Below the pieces are notes generated by a model. That model saw nothing but the letters and a program-made list of their open reading frames with translations, was not told where the DNA came from and made no database searches. Made by a program: the position numbers and the translations under genes. From JACQNR01 sp964533045 (GTDB lineage: Bacteria; Acidobacteriota; Terriglobia; UBA7540), in NCBI GenBank assembly GCA_964533045.1, contig CAZHKT010000069.1:1-18788 (forward strand): a stretch of 18,788 nt of DNA. Direction: 5' to 3'. Positions 7,740-14,827 of the stretch are shown one piece after another; the first letter of the stretch is position 1; each line of letters begins with the position of its first letter.

Positions 7740-8792
7740 TCACAGAGTGTTGCTCCGTGGGCACCAGCGGACAAGGTTTGCGCCCCATGAATAGCCAACG
7801 CCAAACCCCACAAGCATGACCAACTGCCCCTCGCGCAATCGTCCTTCCTCCTCGGATCTCTTCAACGCAACAGGAATAGTGGACGACACCGTATTACCGC
7901 AATCCCTCATCGCAATGCAAAATTTTTCTGGCGGGATCCCGATCTTCTTCCGCAAGTGTTCCAGCATGTATTGATTCGCCTGGTGGAAGACGAACAGGTC
8001 GATGTCGTCTAGGTTCTTACCGGCCCGCATTAGCAAGTCACTCACGCATTCCGGGACAACGCGAAGCGTGAAGACGAAGATCTCAGAGCCGTTCATGTAG
8101 AGATTCGACGAACTACGAACATTACCGTCGGCATCTGTTTCCGGTTCGGCGTCATTCTGCGAGTGCCGCTGCCGCATGCCACCAACTCGAACGATCAAGT
8201 TGTCTGCGCCCCGGCCGTCGGTCCCAAAGACAAAGGGACCGAGCAACTCCTCTGGCATGGATCGAGACGCCGTGGGTAACACGGAAATTAGGGTGGCAGC
8301 CCCTGCATCTCCGAAGATTGTGCGCACGCTGCGGTCCTGAGGATGAATAAACTTGGAGTATGTATCGGCCGTAATGAACAGCACGTGGCGTGCCTGTCCG
8401 GTCTCGATCAAGCCCTTGGCAAGGCTCAGCCCGTACACGAATCCTGAACAGCCCAAGTTAAAGTCCAAGGCTCCGCTCGTCGTTGGAATGCCGAGGCGCT
8501 GCTGCATCAAGCACGCTGTAGTGGGCAGAAAGTAATCGGGGCTTTGGGTGCAGAACAAAAGGTAGTCAATGTCCTTGGGGCTGCAGATTCCCTTGGCGAA
8601 CAACTTGCGCGCCGCGGCTACGCCTAGGTCGGATGCACACTCTTCCGGCCCCGCGATGTGGCGGGATACGATGCCGGTCTTCGTCTCGATCTTCTCCACC
8701 GACCAGTCCGGAAAATCCCGTGAAAGGTCCGTGTTCGTCAGCGTGGCCGCCGGCAGGTGATATTCAATCGCTCTGAGGAATGACTGAATCAT
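7740..8792 (-). CDS. 3-oxoacyl-ACP synthase III-like (KAS III/FabH family) enzyme
   Basis: A 350-residue thiolase-fold condensing enzyme. KAS III enzymes join an acyl-CoA primer to an ACP-bound extender; some relatives only transfer acyl groups. The full triad is present: Cys115 in NLGCSGFVYGL, His270 in FHQAN and Asn300 in DCGNTVSS, with the C-terminal glycine-rich GFGVGYSWGANL at 329-340. Residues 201-232 form a charged, probably exposed insertion (from VRVGGMRQRH to the SSSN stretch). The ATG at 8790-8792 overlaps the stop of the NeuD-like acyltransferase gene (ATGA), and a dedicated ACP gene lies just beyond. This context argues against a housekeeping fabH and for synthesis of an acyl group destined for a sugar. 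Family is firm; primer and product are unknown. Confidence 0.93.
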   Translation of the reverse strand: MIQSFLRAIEYHLPAATLTNTDLSRDFPDWSVEKIETKTGIVSRHIAGPEECASDLGVAAARKLFAKGICSPKDIDYLLFCTQSPDYFLPTTACLMQQRLGIPTTSGALDFNLGCSGFVYGLSLAKGLIETGQARHVLFITADTYSKFIHPQDRSVRTIFGDAGAATLISVLPTASRSMPEELLGPFVFGTDGRGADNLIVRVGGMRQRHSQNDAEPETDADGNVRSSSNLYMNGSEIFVFTLRVVPECVSDLLMRAGKNLDDIDLFVFHQANQYMLEHLRKKIGIPPEKFCIAMRDCGNTVSSTIPVALKRSEEEGRLREGQLVMLVGFGVGYSWGANLVRWCPRSNTL

Positions 8793-9469
8793 GAGCCTGG
8801 ATTCTCGGTTCTGGAATCGGCCTGGGGGACAGTTGCGCGATATACTTCACGTGCGGGAACACCCACAACCGTGGCACGTGCCTGCACCTTCCGCAAAACT
8901 ACACTTCCTGCCCCGATGACGGCAAAATCTCCGACCGTGGCGCTGGGCAAAACGACCGCATGCGTACCCATAAACACTCCCTCGCCCAGCCGGCAAGCTC
9001 CCCCTAAATCGCAATGAGGACTGAGTGTACACCCATCTCCGACCACGGCGTCGTGGCCCACGCAAGTGCCAACGTTGAGACAGACAAAATCCCCCATCTC
9101 CACGTTTGTTGTCACCACAACACCAGGGCACAAGACGGTTCCCACCCCCAGTCTGCACCCCTGCCCCACAATCGCAGAAGGATGGACAATTGTACGGAAC
9201 TGCACCCCGCGTGCCTGCAATGTTCGGCAAAGCTTGAGCCTACTCGCGGGGTCACCGATTGCAGGAACCACGACATCGTCAGGGCGATAGTTGAATTGGA
9301 GGGGGTCACCCAGAATAGCCACTGCACAGGGGTAGCCCTTCGTTGCGGATGGGTTAGCGTCGAGAAATCCTCCAATTTCCCAGTCGCGCGCGTGGGTGGG
9401 GACGCCGCTTGCCCATTCCAAGACCTCCCGCCCGAATCCCCCAGCTCCCAGAATTAGCAATCGCTTCAT
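8789..9469 (-). CDS. NeuD/PglD/PerB-like sugar O/N-acyltransferase
   Basis: A 226-residue acyltransferase with two visible domains. The Rossmann-like N-terminal nucleotide-sugar-binding domain starts LLILGAGGFGREV (residues 4-16). The C-terminal left-handed beta-helix of hexapeptide repeats begins near HPSAIVGQG (96-104). The likely catalytic base is His139 in VGHDAVVGDG, and VVGVPAREVYR closes the helix. Known relatives N-acetylate 4-amino sugars on UDP or GDP: PglD, and PerB, which acts on GDP-perosamine. ATG at 9467-9469 is chosen over a GTG six bases upstream because GGGAGG sits five bases before the ATG. The stop overlaps the KAS III-like gene, and an ACP gene is 78 bases upstream, so the donor could be an acyl-ACP rather than acetyl-CoA. 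That donor choice is inference. Confidence 0.93.
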   Translation of the reverse strand: MKRLLILGAGGFGREVLEWASGVPTHARDWEIGGFLDANPSATKGYPCAVAILGDPLQFNYRPDDVVVPAIGDPASRLKLCRTLQARGVQFRTIVHPSAIVGQGCRLGVGTVLCPGVVVTTNVEMGDFVCLNVGTCVGHDAVVGDGCTLSPHCDLGGACRLGEGVFMGTHAVVLPSATVGDFAVIGAGSVVLRKVQARATVVGVPAREVYRATVPQADSRTENPGS

Positions 9470-9474
9470 TGGCA

Positions 9475-9480
9475 CCTCCC
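9475..9480 (-). promoter_or_regulatory. Ribosome binding site of the NeuD-like gene
   Basis: Minus-strand GGGAGG ends five bases before the ATG at 9467-9469. The in-frame GTG at 9473-9475 would touch this site with no spacer, so the ATG is the better start. Confidence 0.65.
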
Positions 9481-9547
9481 GGGGAGTCTCTCCAGACGAC
9501 GCACAACATCACTCTATTCACCCGCCCACTACGAGTGGGGTCCTTGC

Positions 9548-9781
9548 TCATCCGGTGACTGTCCCTTGAGATAGCACAAACAGGTCGTCCACCGTCTTGC
9601 AGTCGGCAATTGCACGAGGTTGGAGTGTCATCCCTAGTTGTTCATCCACCATGGCGATAAACGAAACGACGGCGAGAGAATCCCAACCTCCCAGGTTCTC
9701 CAGCAATTCTGGCCCTTGAAGCGTCCCGGCAGGCTCTTGGGCCACTTCCTCAACTAGCCTTAAAAACTGTGACTTTGTCAT
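9548..9781 (-). CDS. Acyl carrier protein
   Basis: A 77-residue acyl carrier protein. The phosphopantetheine attachment site is Ser35 in GGWDSLAVV (residues 31-39). The rest fits the four-helix fold: an acidic first helix (VEEVAQEP) and helix II beginning at the Ser and running into SFIAMVDEQLG. Conserved spacing then leads to TVDDLFVL near the C-terminus. The WDSL form is closer to carriers of specialised pathways than to housekeeping AcpP. ATG at 9779-9781 is chosen because AAAGGA lies five bases upstream; an in-frame ATG at 9803-9805 would add eight residues and has a poorly spaced G-run. Together with the KAS III-like enzyme and NeuD-like transferase it forms an apparent acyl-synthesis and transfer set. 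No phosphopantetheinyl transferase is in the window, so activation probably relies on a host enzyme. Confidence 0.93.
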   Translation of the reverse strand: MTKSQFLRLVEEVAQEPAGTLQGPELLENLGGWDSLAVVSFIAMVDEQLGMTLQPRAIADCKTVDDLFVLSQGTVTG

Positions 9782-9786
9782 CCCTG

Positions 9787-9792
9787 TCCTTT
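9787..9792 (-). promoter_or_regulatory. Ribosome binding site of the ACP gene
   Basis: Minus-strand AAAGGA lies five bases before the ATG at 9779-9781 and supports the 77-residue start over the upstream in-frame ATG. Confidence 0.55.
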
Positions 9793-9884
9793 CAGCAGTT
9801 CCCATCCCCCAAGCCAGCCATATTATACGTGGCCGGTGGCATGTCCAGTGCGGATATTACTGGTACGTTGCGCATGCTGCTGTC

Positions 9885-10028
9885 TCAGAAACGCGGGCAT
9901 CGTGGCATCTCCCGCGTGCACCATGCCGTTGCGAGAACCGAACGGCGCAAAGCCTTGAGGATCCCCTGCCCCAGCAAAACACCGGCTCCGGTGACCAGAA
10001 CTTTCATTCTCTTGTCCGAAGCAGTCAT
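9885..10028 (-). pseudogene. Truncated ATP-grasp (carbamoyl-phosphate-synthase-like) gene remnant
   Basis: A 47-codon open frame starts with ATG at 10026-10028, forming an ATGA overlap with the stop of the PHP-domain gene. Residues 8-30 (MKVLVTGAG, LLGQGI, LKALRRS) look like the N-terminal nucleotide-fold opening of ATP-grasp proteins of the CarB/PylC type found in polysaccharide loci. After about residue 30 the resemblance stops, the sequence turns into an unrelated Cys/Arg-rich tail, and a stop follows at 9885. The neighbouring ACP gene begins only about 80-100 bases further on, so roughly 300 residues of a normal ATP-grasp enzyme are missing. A deletion scar is the simplest explanation. 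Because only about 23 residues carry the signal, an SDR N-terminus or a chance short frame cannot be excluded. Confidence 0.55.
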
Positions 10029-10651
10029 TGCATCCCCAGTTCGCGCAAACGGTCGCGGCAGGTCGCGAGCTCTGATAGCTTGTGGACATCGGAGCCAATC
10101 GAAACGAATGGATCCATGAGGCGGCGGAAATACCGCTCCGGAAACTCTCCAAAGGCGCGCAGACACATGCCGCCCGGGTGGGCCAGAACCTGGATTGGAG
10201 CAGCTCTGAGCAGACCCATCGCCAATTCGAATTCCATCGTCGCGGCTTCATCGGCAGGCATCCCGCGCAGCGAAAGATAGCCGCCGCGACCGTCGGGAAA
10301 TCGGTGAACACTTCCCAGGACCAAATCGGACTGCCGGAGTATTTCCTCGGTGGCGTCAAGGCCGCCCGAGGTATCAAGCGCCTTGGCCTCCACTCCCACG
10401 TAAACCGTCAGCGGTGCGACTGCCGCCTGCTCCCTGACATCCGCCGCGAACTCCGGAAACCACGCGATGTCGCGCCGCACGTGTTCGGTAAAGGCGATTT
10501 CCCCAAGCCCTCGCCGGTTCGCCTGCGTGATGACGTCAGAAATACTGTGCTTGCCATCCGTCTGGGTGGTGTGAATGTGCAGGTCACGGTTCAGGAAGCG
10601 ATCGGAGAGGGCGCTGAACCGCGTCAAGCTTGGCTTTGAAATCTCTTGCAT
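10025..10651 (-). CDS. PHP-domain metallophosphoesterase
   Basis: A 208-residue protein of the polymerase-and-histidinol-phosphatase superfamily, a metal-dependent hydrolase that usually removes phosphate. The metal-binding motifs appear in order: DLHIHT (residues 23-28), Asp32, EH at 56-57, the VGVEAK glutamate at 88, GSVH at 113-116, HPGG at 158-161, and SDVH at 187-190. Between the motif IV region (about residue 180, RRLMD) and SDVH only a handful of residues remain, where relatives usually have a further helix and strand with a conserved Asn. The protein may therefore carry an in-frame internal deletion, which is inference. The ATG has no strong ribosome binding site and lies 20 bases after the phosphoglycosyl transferase. 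Substrate unknown; a phosphosugar or phosphotyrosine target are both conceivable. Confidence 0.87.
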   Translation of the reverse strand: MQEISKPSLTRFSALSDRFLNRDLHIHTTQTDGKHSISDVITQANRRGLGEIAFTEHVRRDIAWFPEFAADVREQAAVAPLTVYVGVEAKALDTSGGLDATEEILRQSDLVLGSVHRFPDGRGGYLSLRGMPADEAATMEFELAMGLLRAAPIQVLAHPGGMCLRAFGEFPERYFRRLMDPFVSIGSDVHKLSELATCRDRLRELGMQ

Positions 10652-10671
10652 GGGCGAAGGGTTATGGCGAA

Positions 10672-11301
10672 TCAGGACGGAGGTGTCCCGCGAAATTCCG
10701 GCATAGTCGCGTGATTTTCTGCACTGACCCCCTCACGCTTCAGCACAATCCATAGTGTCTTGACCAGAATCTTCAGATCGAGCCAGAGACTTTGATTATC
10801 CACATACCAAACGTCGAGAGCAAACTTTTGTTCCCAGGTCAGAGCATTGCGACCGTTGACTTGAGCCCAACCCGTGATGCCGGGCTTGACGTCGTGCCGC
10901 CGGGCCTGTTCCGTCGAGTAGCGCGGCAGATACTCCATCATCAGCGGGCGCGGACCCACCAGACTCATCTCTCCCTTCAGGACGTTGATCAATTCCGGAA
11001 GCTCATCCAGACTCGTGGAGCGGAGAAAGCGGCCTAGGCGCGTCAGGCGTTCAGCATCGGGAAGAAGGGCACCCGTGGCATCCCGTTTGTCCGACATGGT
11101 CCGGAATTTCAAAAGCATGAACGGCGCCCCCTTCAGTCCAGGGCGTTTTTGGCGAAATATGGCAGGCGAGCCATAGCATAACCGGACACAAAAGCCAATT
11201 ATCGCCAGCAGGGGGGAAACGATCACAAGTCCCGTCGAGGCCAGCAACAGGTCGAGTGCCCGTTTTCCAGGATTCAATCCCATTCCCCCATTGCGCCCCA
11301 T
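10672..11301 (-). CDS. Phosphoglycosyl transferase (PglC-like, initiating sugar transferase)
   Basis: A 209-residue monotopic phosphoglycosyl transferase that moves a sugar-1-phosphate from a nucleotide sugar to undecaprenyl phosphate, the first membrane step of repeat-unit assembly. It is the short PglC-type form, without the N-terminal multi-helix domain of WbaP/WcaJ. A reentrant hydrophobic helix with a Ser29-Pro30 kink spans residues 15-40. FRQKRPGL (49-56) and LKFRTM (64-69) follow, and the catalytic Asp99-Glu100 pair lies in LDELPELINVLKGEMSLVGP. The C-terminal PGITGWAQVNGR is also typical. The ATG directly abuts the stop of the upstream glycosyltransferase; an in-frame ATG six codons later is an alternative. 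The likely first sugar (for example a bacillosamine, FucNAc or GalNAc type) cannot be read from the sequence. Confidence 0.96.
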   Translation of the reverse strand: MGRNGGMGLNPGKRALDLLLASTGLVIVSPLLAIIGFCVRLCYGSPAIFRQKRPGLKGAPFMLLKFRTMSDKRDATGALLPDAERLTRLGRFLRSTSLDELPELINVLKGEMSLVGPRPLMMEYLPRYSTEQARRHDVKPGITGWAQVNGRNALTWEQKFALDVWYVDNQSLWLDLKILVKTLWIVLKREGVSAENHATMPEFRGTPPS

Positions 11302-12543
11302 TTAATCCCAATCCGAAACCCGGGCGAGGCGGCAAATAAGCTTTCGGAATTCTTCTGCTTGCGCGCGGCGGTGAAAGTGTTCGACTACATAGGCTCGCGC
11401 TGAGGCTCCCATCCGCGCCGCCCCTTGGGGGTCTGCCGCAAGAACGCGGACGGCCTCCGCAAGCGCCGCATCGTCACCCGGAGGGACAAACACTCCTCCG
11501 TTGGACGCTTCGATGACATCTCGAATCACGCCGTCAATCGCCAGAATGGTCGGACGGCCTGCGGCCATGTAGTCAAAAATCTTATTGGGGTAAGTAGTCC
11601 GAAACATGGGGATATCCTTCAATAGAGCGACGCAGGCACGTGAAGCCGCCAGAAACTCCGGTATGCGACTTTTCGGCTGACTGCCCAGGATGCTGACGTT
11701 GCTTAACCTCAGTTCGCGAATTCGAGCCTCCAAAGCAGGCCGCTCCTTCCCGTCCCCTAACAGAAGGAAATGAATGTGACTTTCCTGCTGGAGGCGTGAT
11801 GCTGCCCGCAGGAGGGTATCCAGGTCGTTGGCTAAACCTAGGGCTCCGGCATATGTGATCACAATCTTGTCAGTTAGGCCTAGTTCCGCCCTTACTGCCT
11901 GCCCGTCATCCTCTGGTCTGAACATCGCAGGTTCGACACCGTTTGGGATGAGAGAGATCTTGTCCGGAAAAATTCCCTTCGCCAGAAGGTAGTCGCGATA
12001 GGCTGGAGAATTCACAACAATATGGGTCGCCCGGGAATAAAGGAACCGCTCCAGCCATCTTGCCACGTTAATGAGAATCCTGTTCTTGAGAATCCCCAGC
12101 CCTATCGCAAACTCGGGCCAAAGGTCTCTGACTTCCAGCAGGAAGGGGCGCCGCCGAAGCAAGGCGACGATCCAGGAACTCACGGCCTGAAACATAGGGG
12201 GCGTCGTCCCCATCACGACATCGACCGGACCCGCTCCCAAAGCGGTTGGAACAGAAGCCACAGCAAAGGTCATGGTGGAAAAGACGCGCCACATATAGCC
12301 CCGGTGCAGAGAAGAATGCGTGTATGCTCGCAACACACGGAACGCATCCCCATAGGGTTCTGCAGTCTCTTCAGTTCTCACTAGTTCTGCGGACAAGTAA
12401 TCTCGACTGCTGGCAACAATGGTGACCCTGTGCCCACGGGCGACGAGATGCTGTAATAGCTCATAATGGCGCGTCCCTCCACCCTCAGAAGGGGAAACAA
12501 ATGCCTGGTGAATGAGTAAGGTAGAGGGGCGCGTGGCGTTCAT
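11302..12543 (-). CDS. Glycosyltransferase family 4, WbuB-like
   Basis: A 413-residue GT4 glycosyltransferase of the WbuB-like group, in which characterised members transfer N-acetyl-L-fucosamine. Visible signatures are SEGGGTRHYELLQHL at residues 19-33, the group-typical VRDLWPE at 138-144, IPNGVEPAMF at 199-208, YAGALGLANDLDTLL at 231-245, LLGDGKERP at 261-269 and NKIFDYMAAGRP at 320-331. ATG at 12541-12543 matches the family N-terminus; 27 upstream codons open in frame have no similarity. The stop is followed immediately by the phosphoglycosyl transferase ATG, so the two are likely co-expressed, which suggests this enzyme adds the second sugar. No FucNAc biosynthesis genes are in the window, so the WbuB link is structural, not proof of donor. 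Confidence 0.93.
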   Translation of the reverse strand: MNATRPSTLLIHQAFVSPSEGGGTRHYELLQHLVARGHRVTIVASSRDYLSAELVRTEETAEPYGDAFRVLRAYTHSSLHRGYMWRVFSTMTFAVASVPTALGAGPVDVVMGTTPPMFQAVSSWIVALLRRRPFLLEVRDLWPEFAIGLGILKNRILINVARWLERFLYSRATHIVVNSPAYRDYLLAKGIFPDKISLIPNGVEPAMFRPEDDGQAVRAELGLTDKIVITYAGALGLANDLDTLLRAASRLQQESHIHFLLLGDGKERPALEARIRELRLSNVSILGSQPKSRIPEFLAASRACVALLKDIPMFRTTYPNKIFDYMAAGRPTILAIDGVIRDVIEASNGGVFVPPGDDAALAEAVRVLAADPQGAARMGASARAYVVEHFHRRAQAEEFRKLICRLARVSDWD

Positions 12544-12775
12544 TCTATCAATTTCCGCTCTCTCGAGAAAAGAACATCCCCCTCGGCCGATTAAATGGCT
12601 CTGAGGGTGCCACCCTGAATCCAATCAAGAAGGCAGATCCTTCCTTCTTTCCTTCATGGATCCTCTCGAACGGTCGCGGGTTTCCGATTTAGCTCAAACT
12701 GTCCCCGCTCCTCGTGAGGCCGATCGGAGGCTCATGGCCCTTTTTGACCGAGCAACCCTTCCGCAGCAAGGCGGA

Positions 12776-13888
12776 TTAGGTTGATGCAAGCTGAACGATG
12801 TGGTCAGCGATTCGCTGGCCCGTGCATCCGTCCCACATCGGCGGTACCTGTCCGCGCTTGACGTGGCCGGAAAGTATTTTGGCGACTTCGGCTCGAAGCC
12901 GCTGCATGTCATATCCCACAAGAATGTTTGTGCCCATCATGACCGTAATCGGGCGTTCGGTGTTCTCGCGAACTGTCAGGCACGGAACGCCCAGGAATGT
13001 TGTTTCCTCCTGCACGCCGCCCGAATCCGTCACCACAAAGGCAGCGTGCCGCTGGAGGGCAAGAAACTCGATCGCCCCCAGGGGCTCGGTAAGCCGAAGC
13101 CCCGGAGGTAATCCTTCCAAATCAATTTCCTGAAGTCGTTGACGAGTTCGCGGATGCACAGGGAAGATTATGGAGACCTCGCGACCGAGGTCAGCCAAGG
13201 TGGCCAGGATTGCCCGCAGGACCTCGCGGTCGTCTACCGTTGCCGGGCGGTGCAGTGTAACCAGGCCGTAGGTAACGGCCTTTTCAGGAGTCCCGCGGTT
13301 GCCACGCAATCCCAACTGCTCCAGGATAGTACACCTCTCGGCAAAGGGAAGCAGCCGTACGAGGCTATCGATCATGATATTGCCAACCTGGTGGATTTTT
13401 CCGGGCTCCACGCCAGCCCTCCGGAGGTTTAGGTCGGCATCGTGCGATGGGGTGAAGAGGAGATCAGCCAGGGAATCGATAACGATGCGGTTAACTTCTT
13501 CGGGCATGGTGCGATCGAAGGAACGGAGCCCCGCTTCAACATGGCCAAAGGGAATCAAGAGCTTCGAGGAGACGAGCGCGGCGGCAAGGGTGGAGTTGAC
13601 GTCGCCGTAAACCAGCACCAGATCCGGCTTCTGGTCAGCCAGCACTTCCTCGATTCGGATCATAATTTGCGCAGTCTGCCACCCCTGACTGCCGGACCCA
13701 ACTTCCAAGTTAATATCGGGAGGGGGGATCTGAAGTTGCTGGAAAAAGAGGTCTGACATCGTCGGGTCATAATGCTGGCCGGTGTGCACTACGGTCTGCC
13801 GTATCCCTTCTCGACCCGCCAAAGCAGAATGCACCGGGCCCAGCTTCATAAAGTTTGGGCGTGCACCCACCACGTGAAGAATATGCAT
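12776..13888 (-). CDS. wecB: UDP-N-acetylglucosamine 2-epimerase (non-hydrolysing)
   Basis: Interconverts UDP-GlcNAc and UDP-ManNAc. The 370-residue product has the GT-B-like epimerase fold and all expected motifs: GARPNFMK at residues 8-15, HTGQHYD at 35-41, GDVNST at 95-100 (Asp96), HVEAGLRSFDR at 116-126 (Glu118), PEEVNR at 129-134 and TLHRP with His213. DSGGVQEE and RENTERP follow in the C-terminal domain. ATG at 13886-13888 is the homology-supported start; an in-frame GTG at 13910-13912 would add eight residues. A GGGAGG lies 16 bases upstream, too far to be a good ribosome binding site. No UDP-ManNAc dehydrogenase (wecC) is seen, so ManNAc itself or a later derivative may be the building block. 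It is the first intact gene after the IS remnants. Confidence 0.95.
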   Translation of the reverse strand: MHILHVVGARPNFMKLGPVHSALAGREGIRQTVVHTGQHYDPTMSDLFFQQLQIPPPDINLEVGSGSQGWQTAQIMIRIEEVLADQKPDLVLVYGDVNSTLAAALVSSKLLIPFGHVEAGLRSFDRTMPEEVNRIVIDSLADLLFTPSHDADLNLRRAGVEPGKIHQVGNIMIDSLVRLLPFAERCTILEQLGLRGNRGTPEKAVTYGLVTLHRPATVDDREVLRAILATLADLGREVSIIFPVHPRTRQRLQEIDLEGLPPGLRLTEPLGAIEFLALQRHAAFVVTDSGGVQEETTFLGVPCLTVRENTERPITVMMGTNILVGYDMQRLRAEVAKILSGHVKRGQVPPMWDGCTGQRIADHIVQLAST

Positions 13889-14025
13889 CGTGTCTAGGAA
13901 AAGCCCTCCCACTACTCCAGCCCACCACTCACACGGTCAACCCTCGGCAATGCCGGTGGAACTGAAAAAATTCATTCTACCCCGACCATCACCACTCGCG
14001 CCAGCCTCTGTATTCGTCCACTAGG

Positions 14026-14660
14026 TTAGTGACACCGGAGGCCTTTTCCTTGAGATGAAGTTTGAGCCAAGAACGGCTGGGGAGTAAGGTTGCCCGGAGC
14101 CTGATGGGGGGACGGTATTGTGGGGCACTCCCAATCGAGCAGTTCCTGGTTGAGCTGGGCGATAGGGAATGAGCAGGTGATGATTTCATAGAATTCCTCA
14201 GTATGGGTCCGCTTGGCACGCCCGACACCGCCGTTAAGTTTGGGCGAACGCGGGGCAAGGGGCGGATGCCGCGATCGCGACAGGCGGCCTCAAACAGGGC
14301 GGCGAACTCACTGCCGCCACCGACCTGCAGAGCGCGCAGGGCAATAGGGAGGCGACGTTGCAAGGTATCCAGAAACAAAGGTGGCCGCCGAGGAAGTGGC
14401 GTGACTGTGCACTTCGATCACCTTCCAGCGCGAGAGCGCGTCACCAGCCGTGAACAGTATGAGCACCAGGCCTGGGGCGGGCCGCTCGCCCGCATAATCG
14501 GCGAGCTTGCGCAAGACCCCCGAGCGCCCCGCCATACCGCGTCGAGATGCCGCGCGGGAACGTTTGCCGGTTCGACTCGGCTGCCCCGGGAAACGCAAGG
14601 TGCCCCGACTTACAACGGAAACCAAGACACCTTCTACAATTCCAGAATCTCACGAAGTCG
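14026..14660 (-). pseudogene. Decayed integrase-core (DDE, IS481-like) transposase
   Basis: Family-like sequence is spread over more than one reading frame. From upstream to downstream: LSRWKVIEVHSHATSSAAT (around 14440-14382), then after a one-base shift in a T-rich run near 14375-14380, FLDTLQRRLPIALRAL and GGGSEFAALFEAACRDRGI, then after a second shift near 14253-14266, RSPKLNGGV, KRTHTEEFYEIITCSF and QLNQELLDWE, and finally a PHQAPGNLTPQPFLAQ tail ending at a TAA at 14026-14028. This matches the order of an rve-type DDE transposase C-terminal half. The normal VDGGSEF reads VGGGSEF here, so the second catalytic aspartate is lost. Upstream of about 14660 the N-terminal helix-turn-helix part is missing or unrecognisable. 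IS481 is the best family guess. Confidence 0.8.
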
Positions 14661-14827
14661 TTGCGCCCACTGCTGCAATTTCTCGCGCTCCTTGGAACTC
14701 AATACCAAAGCATTCTGAGGGCGCCCTGTCGGCATGAGAAGCGCATATCAGGTTCGTCCCCCTTATGCAATGAAGTCATGACACACAAGAGTTTTATTTC
14801 CCGGAAAAGGCGGGGGTTTTAGGATGC

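Noticed and set aside
12544..12775. A terminator or small gene in the 232-base gap between wecB and the WbuB-like gene
   Set aside because: There is a 5 bp hairpin (TCCGC/GCGGA) just after the wecB stop but no T-run, and the short open frame at 12694-12921 has no coding signal. It may be another IS scar, but nothing proves that.
13900..13940. Possible promoter upstream of wecB (TTGACC at 13935-13940 on the minus strand)
   Set aside because: The -35-like box is good, but no acceptable -10 box lies 16-18 bases downstream.
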